NCBI GenBank assembly: GCA_020445255.1
Contig: JAGRGY010000014.1
Coordinates: 1-64,000, forward strand
Origin: Gammaproteobacteria bacterium
GTDB taxonomy: Bacteria; Pseudomonadota; Gammaproteobacteria; Chromatiales; Chromatiaceae
Reading direction: 5' to 3'
Length of the DNA: 64,000 nucleotides
Positions 51,753 to 60,111 of the stretch are shown here, one piece after another. The notes under the pieces were generated by a model. It made no database searches, was not told the origin of the DNA, and saw only the letters and a program-made list of their open reading frames with translations. The translations under genes and the position numbers were made by a program. Position 1 is the stretch's first letter, and every line of letters begins with the position of its first letter.

Positions 51753-52085
51753 ATGGCCGTATCCACGAAGCAGTCCAAACCCAAGGCCGCGGCAACCGGA
51801 GCCGGCACCAAGATTCGCTGGAAGACAGACAATCTGAAGAACACCTACGCGAACGTCTGCAACGTCACCAGCACGCGCGAGGAGGTGGTTTTCCTGTTCG
51901 GCATCAATCAGGCGTGGGAGCGCGGTCAGGAGCAGCTCGAAATCGATCTGACCGACCGCATCATCATGAGCCCGTTTGGCGCCAAGCGCTTGCATCAGTT
52001 GCTCGGCAACCTGATCAGCGAGTACGAGACGCGCTACGGCGCGTTGAGTGTCGATCAGGCCGCGCCCGACATCACGAAGAACTGA
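51753..52085 (+). CDS. DUF3467-family protein
   Basis: This 110-residue cytoplasmic protein has a lysine- and alanine-rich start and then the DUF3467 pattern: TYANVCNV, VVFLFG, IDLTDRIIMSPFGAKRLHQLL and YETRYG. The family's function is unknown. AGGAG lies 8 bases before the start. Its position as the first gene of the putative export cluster, 56 bases before the GAF-HlyD gene, suggests an accessory or chaperone-like role. Confidence 0.8.
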   Translation: MAVSTKQSKPKAAATGAGTKIRWKTDNLKNTYANVCNVTSTREEVVFLFGINQAWERGQEQLEIDLTDRIIMSPFGAKRLHQLLGNLISEYETRYGALSVDQAAPDITKN

Positions 52086-52141
52086 CGACGGCCGGGTCGG
52101 GATAGCAGGCGCACCGTCCTGGCGTTCCACTTCCCCCGCGA

Positions 52142-54016
52142 ATGGACGAGCACCGACCCAATCTGCACGCGACGGTCATCGATGACGAACGTCTGACGGA
52201 AAGCGACCACGTCGTCTGGTCGCGTTTCGTCTCCGCCCGGAGCACCCCCGAGTTCTGCCAGAGCTGGCTCCTCATCCAGTGTCGCCGGATCGACCGCGTG
52301 CGTGCCGGCGTCGTTCTGTTGCAGGAGCCCGGAGGCCCGACCTACGTACCCGGTGCGATCTGGCCGGAGTCGAGTCAGGACATGCGGCACCTGACGGCGA
52401 CTGCGGAATCGGCGCTGCGCGAGCGGCGTGGCGTCGTGTGTCCGGCTGCGGCGGACGCGGGCGGCACACGCCACGAAATCGGTTACCCGGTCGAGATTCC
52501 CGGTGCGTTGGTCGGTGTCGTCGTGCTCGAACTCGACCATCGTGCGGATGCCGAGCTGCAGCTGGCGCTCAGGCAGCTGCACTGGGGCGTTGCGGGGCTG
52601 GTCGCGCATTTCCTCGAACGGCACATCCGCGAGTCGGAGACGGTGCAGCAGCGCGTCATGAACGTGCTCGATCTCGTTGCCACAGCGGTCGAGCAACAGG
52701 GCTTCAAGGCTCAAGCGAGTGCCCTGGTCACCGAAATGGCGACTCGGCTCGACTGCGATCGTGTCGCGATCGGTTTCACCAAGCGTGGTCAGGCGCAGCT
52801 GGAGACTCTGTCGCACAGCGCCCATTTCAAGACCGAGGCCAACCTGGCGCGTGCGATCGAGGCGGCGATGGACGAAGCGATCGACCAGGAGGCCGCCGTG
52901 GTCACGCCACCCGTCGACGGCGGTGTTGCCGCACGTATCCTGCGTGCAAACGAGGCTCTGTCACGCATGACGCAGCATAGTGCCGTCGCCAGTGTTCCCT
53001 TCCACCATGATGGCGAATGGCTCGGTGCGATCACGTTGGAGCGTCAGGCCGGTCACCCTTTCGAACTGACCGATATTGAGTTGTGCCAGGCGGTGATGGC
53101 GCTCGCGGGTCCGGTACTGAGCATCGCGCGCCGGGAAGATCGCTGGGTCGGCGCCAAAGTGGCTGCCGGTGCCGGAGACATGTTCGCCAGGCTGGTCGGC
53201 ACCGGGCACCTGGCATGGAAGGCGGTGGCGCTGGCCGTCATTGCGATTGCCGTCGTGTTGAGCTTTGCGACCGGCGAATACCGGGTGCGCGCAGAGGCGA
53301 CGACCGAGGGTGGGACCCTGCGCGCGATCGTCGCGCCATTCGACGGCTTTATCGCCGATGCGCCGGTGCGTGCCGGCGACGTGGTCGAGGCCGGGCAGCT
53401 GATGGCGGTCATCGACGACCAGGACCTGCAGCTCGAACGCCTGAAATGGGACAGCCAGCGCGACCAGTATCTCAAGGAGTTGCGCCAGACCAAGGCCGAA
53501 GGGGACAAGGCGCGCATCGGGATTCTGTCCGCGCAGCTGGCGCAGGCAGAGGCGCAGCTCGAACTCGTCAACGACCAGCTTGCGCGAACGCGTCTGGCGG
53601 CGCCGTACCGGGGCGTCGTCGTTGCGGGTGACCTGAGCAAGAATCTCGGTGCGCCGCTCGACAAGGGCGAGGTGCTGTTCGAGCTGGCCCCCCTCGACGA
53701 CTATCGCATCGTGATGCAGGTTGACGATCGTGATATCACGGCGGTCGCAACGGGCCAGCAGGGTGAACTTATCCTTGCGGCGGTTCCGGATGCGAGCTTC
53801 CCGATCGAGATCACTGCGGTGACGCCGGTTGCGGCTTCGGAGGAGGGCATCAATTACTTCCGGGTCGAAGCAGCGCTGAAACAGTCGTCTCCACGGCTTC
53901 GTCCGGGCATGGAAGGGGTTGCCAAGATAGCGATCGGTGAACGCAAGCTGATCTGGATCTGGACCCACCGGTTCACGGAGTGGGTGAGATTGTGGCTGTG
54001 GTCATGGTGGCCCTGA
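52142..54016 (+). CDS. GAF-HlyD fusion: membrane adaptor with cytoplasmic sensor
   Basis: The 624-residue protein has about 355 cytoplasmic residues, including a GAF domain at about 170-328 and probably a degenerate one before it. A single membrane helix follows at about 358-377. The periplasmic part is a HlyD-type adaptor with lipoyl half-motifs at about 395-427 and 487-520, separated by a coiled coil at about 430-485, and a beta-barrel region. It ends in a tryptophan-rich tail (WIWTHRFTEWVRLWLWSWW) that may lie in the membrane. Adaptors of this type normally join an inner-membrane pump to an outer-membrane channel. The next gene starts 15 bases later. Fusion to GAF suggests gating by a small molecule or partner; this is inference. 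Confidence 0.82.
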   Translation: MDEHRPNLHATVIDDERLTESDHVVWSRFVSARSTPEFCQSWLLIQCRRIDRVRAGVVLLQEPGGPTYVPGAIWPESSQDMRHLTATAESALRERRGVVCPAAADAGGTRHEIGYPVEIPGALVGVVVLELDHRADAELQLALRQLHWGVAGLVAHFLERHIRESETVQQRVMNVLDLVATAVEQQGFKAQASALVTEMATRLDCDRVAIGFTKRGQAQLETLSHSAHFKTEANLARAIEAAMDEAIDQEAAVVTPPVDGGVAARILRANEALSRMTQHSAVASVPFHHDGEWLGAITLERQAGHPFELTDIELCQAVMALAGPVLSIARREDRWVGAKVAAGAGDMFARLVGTGHLAWKAVALAVIAIAVVLSFATGEYRVRAEATTEGGTLRAIVAPFDGFIADAPVRAGDVVEAGQLMAVIDDQDLQLERLKWDSQRDQYLKELRQTKAEGDKARIGILSAQLAQAEAQLELVNDQLARTRLAAPYRGVVVAGDLSKNLGAPLDKGEVLFELAPLDDYRIVMQVDDRDITAVATGQQGELILAAVPDASFPIEITAVTPVAASEEGINYFRVEAALKQSSPRLRPGMEGVAKIAIGERKLIWIWTHRFTEWVRLWLWSWWP

Positions 54017-54031
54017 GTTCGGTGTATCAGC

Positions 54032-56179
54032 GTGTCGACGTCGCTGTTTGATCCCAGCTGGCACCGCGTCGCGGCGCTGCGTCCGCGCATCCGGGGACAT
54101 GCGGAGTTTCACCGCCACGTTTATCGTGGTGACGTCTGGTTCGTGCTGCAGGATCATTCATCGGAACGTTTCCACCGCTTCGCTCCGGCTGCCTATCGCG
54201 TGATCGGACTGATGGACGGCCGACGTACTGTCCAGCAGATCTGGGACGCACTCGTCGAGAGTGACTCCGAATCGGTGCCGACACAATCGGAAATCATCCG
54301 CCTGCTGGGACAGCTTCACGCCGCCGATGTGCTCATGTCGGATGTCTCGCCCGATACGGCAGAACTGCTGCAGCGTTACCGTAAGCGCTTGCGCCAGACA
54401 CGCTGGCAGAAGTTCAAGACGCCGCTTGCGATCCGAATCCCGCTGCTCGACCCGGAACGCTTCCTGACCGGACTGCAGCCGCTGGTCGCGCCGCTGTTCT
54501 CGCCGTACGGCGCCGTCGCCTGGCTGCTGTTGGTCGCCACCGCCGCCGTCGTCGCCACCGAGCACGTCGCCGAGCTGACCGAAAACGTCACCGAGCGAGT
54601 TCTGGCGCCGCAGAACCTTCTGCTGCTGTGGCTGACCTTTCCGGTCGTCAAGGCCTTGCACGAGTTCGGACACGCGTTCGCCACCAAGGTATGGGGCGGC
54701 GAGGTCCATGAGATGGGCGTCATGTTCCTTGTGCTGATGCCGATTCCCTATGTGGATGCATCTGCGGCGTCGGCGTTCCGGCAGCGCCACCGGCGTGCCA
54801 TCGTCGGTGCCATCGGTATGATGGTCGAACTGTTGCTGGCCTCGCTGGCACTGTTCGTGTGGTTGGCCGTCGAGCCGGGCGTCGTGCGCGCTATCGCCTA
54901 CAACGTCATGCTGATCGCCGGTGTGTCGACGGTGTTGTTCAACGGCAATCCACTGTTGCGCTTCGACGGCTATTATATTTTCGCCGACCTCATCGAGATT
55001 CCCAACCTCGCCGCGCGGTCCAACCGCTACGTGCTCTATCTGGTGCAGAAACATCTGCTCGGGATTTCGGACATTGAGTCCCCGGTCACGAACCCGTCCG
55101 AGCGGCGATGGTTTGTGTTCTTCGCGATCGCATCGTTCCTGTACCGCATGTCGGTGTATTTCGTGATCGTGCTGTTCATTGCCGGAAAGTTCTTCTTCGT
55201 CGGGGTGCTCCTGGCAATCTGGGCGGCTGTCAGCATGCTCGTCTGGCCAATTCTCAAGGGTTTGTGGTTCGTCGCGGCGTCGAGTCGGACGAAGCAGGTG
55301 CGCACGCGGGCGCTCGGTGTCACCGCTGCATCGCTCACCGCCATCGCACTGTTGCTCGGCGTATTGCCGCTGCCGTATTTTTCCAGGGCGGAGGGCGTCG
55401 TCTGGATCCCGGATCAGGCGATCGTCCGCGTCGGCACGAGCGGTTTCCTTGCCGAGGTGCTCGCCAAGAACGGTGCCCCGGTCGCCGCCGGCGACCCGGT
55501 GCTGCGCTTCGAGGATCCGCTGTTGAGTGCGAGGATCGACGTCGTGCGGAGCCAGTTGAGCGCGGCCGAGGCAAGGCGCAGGGCGCTGCAGGCCGATGAC
55601 TATGCGAAGGCACAGATCGCGGAAGAGGAAATCGAGCGCCTGCGGGGTCGCCTTGCCGCCTTTCTCGAGCGGGAACGCGACCTGGTCGTGCATGCGGAGC
55701 AGGCCGGCACGCTGTACATTCCACATGCGGTCGATCTGCCGGGCCGCTATCTCAACCAGGGTGCCGAGGTGGCGTACGTGGTCGACGCGCGGAAGGCGAC
55801 AGTCCGAATCGCGGTCGCCCAGGATCAGGTCGACCTGATTCGGCGCCGGGCCGAGTCTGTCGACCTGCGTTTTGCGGGGGCGCTCGAAAGGGATGTCCCA
55901 GCACGTTTGGTGCGCGAGGTGCCTGCGGCGACGGATCAGCTGCCGAGCGCGGCGCTGAGCCTGATGGGCGGTGGCGACATCGCGACGGACCCGCGCGCTG
56001 GCGACGAGGTTCGCGCGCTGCAAAACATTTTTCTGTTCGATCTCGAGCCGGACGTGCCCCTACACCTCGATCGCCTGGGTGAGCGCGTGCATGTGCGGTT
56101 TGATCATGGTCGTTCACCGTTGGCGACGCGCCTGTACCGCAGCCTGCGACAGCTGATGCTGGGGCGCTTCAATGTCTGA
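54032..56179 (+). CDS. PqqD-like / M50 site-2-type protease / lipoyl adaptor fusion
   Basis: The 715-residue protein starts with a winged-helix region resembling PqqD (about 25-110, VWFVLQDHSSERFHRFAP to LHAADVL), the fold that binds leader peptides in RiPP pathways. The central part is an M50 intramembrane metalloprotease: zinc motif H210-E211-F-G-H214 and the third-ligand segment NGNPLLRFDGYY (D312), within several membrane helices. After further helices, a biotinyl-lipoyl-like domain (about 465-497) and a coiled coil (about 500-550) form a HlyD-type periplasmic part. It starts with GTG. Its end overlaps the SecA-like gene by 8 bases. It could recognise and cleave the leader of the giant protein; this is inference. 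Confidence 0.85.
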   Translation: MSTSLFDPSWHRVAALRPRIRGHAEFHRHVYRGDVWFVLQDHSSERFHRFAPAAYRVIGLMDGRRTVQQIWDALVESDSESVPTQSEIIRLLGQLHAADVLMSDVSPDTAELLQRYRKRLRQTRWQKFKTPLAIRIPLLDPERFLTGLQPLVAPLFSPYGAVAWLLLVATAAVVATEHVAELTENVTERVLAPQNLLLLWLTFPVVKALHEFGHAFATKVWGGEVHEMGVMFLVLMPIPYVDASAASAFRQRHRRAIVGAIGMMVELLLASLALFVWLAVEPGVVRAIAYNVMLIAGVSTVLFNGNPLLRFDGYYIFADLIEIPNLAARSNRYVLYLVQKHLLGISDIESPVTNPSERRWFVFFAIASFLYRMSVYFVIVLFIAGKFFFVGVLLAIWAAVSMLVWPILKGLWFVAASSRTKQVRTRALGVTAASLTAIALLLGVLPLPYFSRAEGVVWIPDQAIVRVGTSGFLAEVLAKNGAPVAAGDPVLRFEDPLLSARIDVVRSQLSAAEARRRALQADDYAKAQIAEEEIERLRGRLAAFLERERDLVVHAEQAGTLYIPHAVDLPGRYLNQGAEVAYVVDARKATVRIAVAQDQVDLIRRRAESVDLRFAGALERDVPARLVREVPAATDQLPSAALSLMGGGDIATDPRAGDEVRALQNIFLFDLEPDVPLHLDRLGERVHVRFDHGRSPLATRLYRSLRQLMLGRFNV

Positions 56180-58145
56180 GGTCAGTATTCTGCCGATCAG
56201 TCCGAACGGTGTGTATGCCGAGCGTCGCCTTCCGGTCGAGTCGGCGTTCGAGCGCTGGTGGCGCCGCTGGCTGGGGGGCGGCATGGCGCGGTCGGTGAGT
56301 CGCGACTATGCGGAAATGCTCGCCTTGGCACACAGCCACGCGGATGAACTCGGTCGATCGAGTGATTCGACGCTGCGCGCGCGGATCGAAACGGCCTTCG
56401 AGTCGCTGCGCGCGGGCAGCTGGCAGCGACCGGATTTCGCCGAGGGGTTCGCCGTGCTTCGCGAGGTTGCGGGTCGTACCTTGGGCAAGCGGCATTTCGA
56501 TGTGCAGTTGATCGGTGCCGCAGTCATGCTGGAGGGGAAGCTCGCCGAGATGGAGACGGGAGAGGGCAAGACCCTGACGGCGGGGCTCGCCGCGGCGGCG
56601 GCTGCGCTGAGTGGTGTTCCGGTCCACGTCGTCAGCGTCAACGACTACCTGGTCGAACGTGACGCGGAACAGCTGAGGCCGTTCTACGAATGGCTCGGAC
56701 TCGAGGTGGGAATCATCGTCGAAGGCCGATCCATCCCGGAGCGCCAGGCCGCCTACGCGTGTCCGATCTGTTACTGTTCGAACAAGGAACTGGTGTTCGA
56801 TTACCTGAAGGATCAGATCACGCTACGCGGCAGCGGTGGTCCGATCGCACTGAGCCTGGATCGGGTCTATGGCGCCGAAAACCGGCAGTCGCGATTGATA
56901 TTGCGCGGACTGCATTTTGCGATCGTCGATGAGGCGGACAGCGTGATGATCGACGAGGCGCGCGTCCCAGTGATCATCTCGCGTACCAACGACGCGGATG
57001 CGCTGGCCGGGCGCGTCGTCGAGGCCATTGCCATAGCGCGCGAACTGCGTACCGACGATTACGTAGTGAACCGCGAGCGGCGCAGTGTCAAGTTGACTGA
57101 CGAGGGACGGCTGCGCCTGCTCGAGATCAGTACCGGCTATGGTGGTTTCTGGCGACGCGCACAGTGGCGTGAGGAGAACGTGCGTCAGGCACTGAGCGCG
57201 CTCTATCTGTATGATCGTGACGAGCACTACCTGGTCGATGACGACAAGGTGTTGATCATCGACGAATTCACCGGCCGCACCATGGCTGACCGATCCTGGG
57301 AGCAGGGTCTGCACCAGATGATCGAGGCGAAAGAAGGCGTGACGATTACCGGTGAGCGTGATGCGATCGCCAAGATCAGTTACCAGCGGTTCTTTCGTCG
57401 ATACATGAAACTGGCCGGTATGACCGGAACCGCGTCCGAGGTGCGCGGCGAGTTGCGCGCCATCTACGCGCTGGATGTCAGGCGCGTCCCGACCAATCGG
57501 CCGAGCCGACGCGAATACCTGCGTCCGCGGTATTTCCGTTCGCGCGACGACAAATGGGCGCAGGTCTGTGCCCGCGTGGCGTCCTTGCATGCCACCGGGC
57601 GACCGGTGCTGGTGGGCACGCGTTCGGTCGCAGACTCGGAATGCGTCAGTCGCGCCTTGCATCGTCAGGGCGTCGCCCATGAGGTGCTGAATGCCCGTCA
57701 GAACAAGGAGGAGGCGGCGATCATCGCGCTTGCGGGGCAGCCCTTCCGGGTTACCGTGGCGACGAACATGGCGGGTCGAGGGACGGATATCAAGCTCGCC
57801 GACGCGGCGCTCGCAAGTGGCGGTTTGCACGTGATCGCCACCGAATACCACGAGGCGGGCCGTATCGACCGGCAGCTGTTTGGACGGTGCGCGCGACAGG
57901 GCGACCCGGGCAGTTGCGAGACCTACGCCTCGCTCGAAGACAGCCTCGTCGTCAACCATGCGGGTTGGTGGATGCGCCTGCTTGTTCGGCTTGCCGGCGC
58001 CCGCCATGCACAGAGGGTTGGACGGTTGGTTTTTCTCCGGCTGCAACGCAGGGTCGAAAGCCGGCATTCCGATATCCGGGCCCGACTGTTGTCGAGCGAC
58101 GAGCAACTTGAACAGATGCTGGCTTTTTCCGGGCGGTTGCGATGA
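56172..58145 (+). CDS. SecA-like preprotein translocase ATPase, shortened paralogue
   Basis: The 657-residue protein has the SecA motor: Walker A METGEGKT (127-134), DEAD-type box D253-E-A-D256 followed by DEARVPVIIS, TNMAGRGTDIKL (531-542) and GRCARQGDPGS (571-581), plus DEFTGRTM and AGMTGTA. Housekeeping SecA has about 900 residues. Here the protein stops soon after the second motor domain, so most of the helical scaffold and wing region and the zinc-binding C-terminal linker are missing. The usual TYGTN segment reads CYCSNKE, with C197, C200 and C202. It overlaps both neighbours (8 and 4 bases). It is probably a dedicated SecA paralogue for an unusual substrate. Confidence 0.9.
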   Translation: MSEVSILPISPNGVYAERRLPVESAFERWWRRWLGGGMARSVSRDYAEMLALAHSHADELGRSSDSTLRARIETAFESLRAGSWQRPDFAEGFAVLREVAGRTLGKRHFDVQLIGAAVMLEGKLAEMETGEGKTLTAGLAAAAAALSGVPVHVVSVNDYLVERDAEQLRPFYEWLGLEVGIIVEGRSIPERQAAYACPICYCSNKELVFDYLKDQITLRGSGGPIALSLDRVYGAENRQSRLILRGLHFAIVDEADSVMIDEARVPVIISRTNDADALAGRVVEAIAIARELRTDDYVVNRERRSVKLTDEGRLRLLEISTGYGGFWRRAQWREENVRQALSALYLYDRDEHYLVDDDKVLIIDEFTGRTMADRSWEQGLHQMIEAKEGVTITGERDAIAKISYQRFFRRYMKLAGMTGTASEVRGELRAIYALDVRRVPTNRPSRREYLRPRYFRSRDDKWAQVCARVASLHATGRPVLVGTRSVADSECVSRALHRQGVAHEVLNARQNKEEAAIIALAGQPFRVTVATNMAGRGTDIKLADAALASGGLHVIATEYHEAGRIDRQLFGRCARQGDPGSCETYASLEDSLVVNHAGWWMRLLVRLAGARHAQRVGRLVFLRLQRRVESRHSDIRARLLSSDEQLEQMLAFSGRLR

Positions 58146-58963
58146 TGCCTTCTTTCGACTTGTGTCGTACCTATGCGTTGTGCGGCATCGTGTTGCTTGG
58201 CCAGTGGGCGGGTGACGTGATCGGGGCGGAAAGCGTGGGTTGCGCCATAGAGCCGAACCGCAGCGTCAAGCTCAGTACTGCGGTGGAAGGTGTGTTGTCG
58301 GAGGTCAAGGTGAAGCGCGGCGACATCGTCAAACGCGGCGACGTTGTGGCCGTCTTGCAATCGGGGGTCGAGCGGGCCTCGGTCGACCTGGCCAAGGCGC
58401 GTGCGACGTTGCGTGCCGAAATCGATGCCCGGCAGGCACGGGCGAAGGCGGCGGAAAGAAAGCTCCGGCGTGCGCGGGAGCTGCTCGATCAGCACTTCGT
58501 GTCGTCGGAGGAGGTCGATGATGCCGAAACCGAATACGAGGTCGCGAAACGCAACTACCAGGCCGCGCAGGAAAATCAGAAGCTTGCGGCGCTCGATGTC
58601 GTACGTGCCAAGGCGCAGCTGGCGCTTCGAACCATCGCAAGTCCGATCGACGGTATCGTCGTCGATACCTTCCTGAGTGGCGGCGAGTTCGCGCAGGGGC
58701 AACCGATCCTCGAGATCGCCTCGATCGATCCTTTGCATGTCGAGGTCATCATGCCGATGTCGGCCTATGGCAAGGTCGAACCGGGTATGACCGGTATCGT
58801 GATGCCAGAACAGCCGCTCACGGGGGAGTTCGAGGCGAAAGTCGCGATCGTTGACCGAATCGTCGATGCGGCGAGTGGGACGTTCGGTGTCCGCCTGTTG
58901 TTGGAAAACCGCAGTTTCTCACTGCCTGCGGGCATCGAGTGCCAGGTGCGTTTTACGGATTGA
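58142..58963 (+). CDS. HlyD/RND-type periplasmic adaptor protein
   Basis: The 273-residue protein has a signal peptide (to about residue 29). It is followed by a lipoyl half-motif (VEGVLSEVKVKRGDIVKRGDVVAVL), a long charged coiled coil (about 80-160), the second lipoyl half (IASPIDGIVVDTFLSGGEFAQGQPIL) and a beta-barrel region. It lacks the extended C-terminal domain of full RND adaptors. Its start overlaps the SecA-like stop as ATGA, indicating translational coupling. No inner-membrane pump or outer-membrane TolC-type gene follows. It is the third lipoyl-containing protein in the cluster. Confidence 0.88.
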   Translation: MMPSFDLCRTYALCGIVLLGQWAGDVIGAESVGCAIEPNRSVKLSTAVEGVLSEVKVKRGDIVKRGDVVAVLQSGVERASVDLAKARATLRAEIDARQARAKAAERKLRRARELLDQHFVSSEEVDDAETEYEVAKRNYQAAQENQKLAALDVVRAKAQLALRTIASPIDGIVVDTFLSGGEFAQGQPILEIASIDPLHVEVIMPMSAYGKVEPGMTGIVMPEQPLTGEFEAKVAIVDRIVDAASGTFGVRLLLENRSFSLPAGIECQVRFTD

Positions 58964-59614
58964 TTTTTGGGTACACCAAAACCGTGGCGGCGGATCGGTG
59001 ATGTCGGCATTCGACCGTGGGCGTATCCGTCTCATGCAGCCTAAGATTGCAGGTTCGCGGTCTGGACTGGCCTGCCAAGAGAGGTCCCCGGTTCTATCGG
59101 GCAGGCAGTAGAAGCTCGACGAATCCGCGAGGCCATCGGGGAGCCTCCAGATCGTGTTACCCGCGAGGCGCGTCGACAGGAGAATCCCGATGGGCCAATG
59201 GTAAGGCCGGCATCGCGCTGCTTGGCACGATCGCATGCTCATGATGATCGCGATACTGCCGAAGCATGAGGTATCGCAGGCAGCGAGATACATCGTGCGC
59301 AAGAGCGCCCATTATCCGGCCCAAGACCGGGGCGAACAGCCGGCATACGCTGGCCATTGGCTGTTCAGACCGAAAGTCGTCGGAGGTGTAACAAGTTGTT
59401 AATCTGTCAAAGTACGATTTCGGTCCTTAGAGCTACCGGGCCCTGATGGGCCAGGCTTTTCATGCCGGTCGACGCAGTGTATGACTTGAATCAAGTTTCC
59501 AAATCGCTCAGCGCAGTTCATGATGTCTCGACGACGTAGCAAAGCGTCTACACTCACGCCTGGTATGCGGTAGGAGGTTAGGGGCATGCATAAGACTCTC
59601 ATGGAGACCCGTCG
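58964..59614. other. Gap of about 650 bases after the export cluster
   Basis: No convincing gene is seen apart from the mini-ORF near its right end. TTTTGG and CCAAAA at 58965-58981 can form a six-base stem just after the adaptor's stop codon; there is no T-run. ACTTGAATCAAGT near 59483 is a small perfect inverted repeat that could be a protein-binding site. Short open frames on both strands have no recognisable features. Confidence 0.5.
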
Positions 59615-59618
59615 ATGA
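59586..59618 (+). CDS. Possible 10-codon leader ORF coupled to the CBS gene
   Basis: A good SD sequence GGAGG at 59573-59577 lies 8 bases before an ATG that encodes MHKTLMETRR. Its TGA overlaps the ATG of the CBS-domain gene as ATGA. This suggests a coupled leader peptide, although the CBS gene also has its own weak GGAG. Confidence 0.4.
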   Translation: MHKTLMETRR

Positions 59619-60100
59619 AACTGATGCACATGGCGATAAGTACCGAGTTGATGCGCCATGGCATGACCATGCTGGACTTCTTTACGGAGGCCGTTCGTTG
59701 CAACGTCCCCGGGCTGCCTTATGCCGACGAACAGGACGTGATCACCGGGCGCATTTCCATTCGCGATGTCTACAAACGCATTGCCGTACCGGACAGCCTC
59801 CTACCTCTGGCGGACGCCTTGGGCGACGTTACCGACAGTCTCGACCTGCCGGAAATGAAGGTCATGGAGATGATGCGCAAGCCGGTAGAGGACTTTCTAC
59901 TGGATTACATGCCGACGGTGTCGCCACAATCCTCGGTGGTCAAGGCCCTGGCGCTGATGGAGCTGCATAACAGTAGCTACGTGTTCCTGATCGACGATGG
60001 GGTCTACCAAGGCGTGGTGTCACGCATGGTCATTGCCCGGCGCATGTTGGCGTGCGTCAACGACACAGGTTCCGGGCTGGACTCGGGCCCCCGGGAGTAG
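59615..60100 (+). CDS. CBS-domain protein
   Basis: The 161-residue cytoplasmic protein has two CBS-type halves; the second is clear (MRKPVEDFLLDYMPTVSPQSSVVKALALM to VFLIDDGVYQGVVSRMVIARRML). CBS pairs bind adenosine nucleotides and often regulate transporters. It lies 11 bases before an ion-permease gene, so it probably regulates that permease. The start is the ATG overlapping the leader mini-ORF stop. Confidence 0.75.
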   Translation: MKLMHMAISTELMRHGMTMLDFFTEAVRCNVPGLPYADEQDVITGRISIRDVYKRIAVPDSLLPLADALGDVTDSLDLPEMKVMEMMRKPVEDFLLDYMPTVSPQSSVVKALALMELHNSSYVFLIDDGVYQGVVSRMVIARRMLACVNDTGSGLDSGPRE

Positions 60101-60111
60101 AGCGTACAAAG

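Noticed and set aside
52142..58963. Reading the cluster as a type I or RND export system
   Set aside because: There are lipoyl adaptors but no ABC ATPase, RND pump or outer-membrane channel; the only motor present is SecA-like.
58965..58981. TTTTGG/CCAAAA stem after the adaptor gene as an intrinsic terminator
   Set aside because: The stem is short and AT-rich and is not followed by a T-run, so it is mentioned only as an inverted repeat.
59157..59357. A 66-codon minus-strand frame in the gap before the CBS gene
   Set aside because: No SD sequence, domain or membrane pattern supports it.
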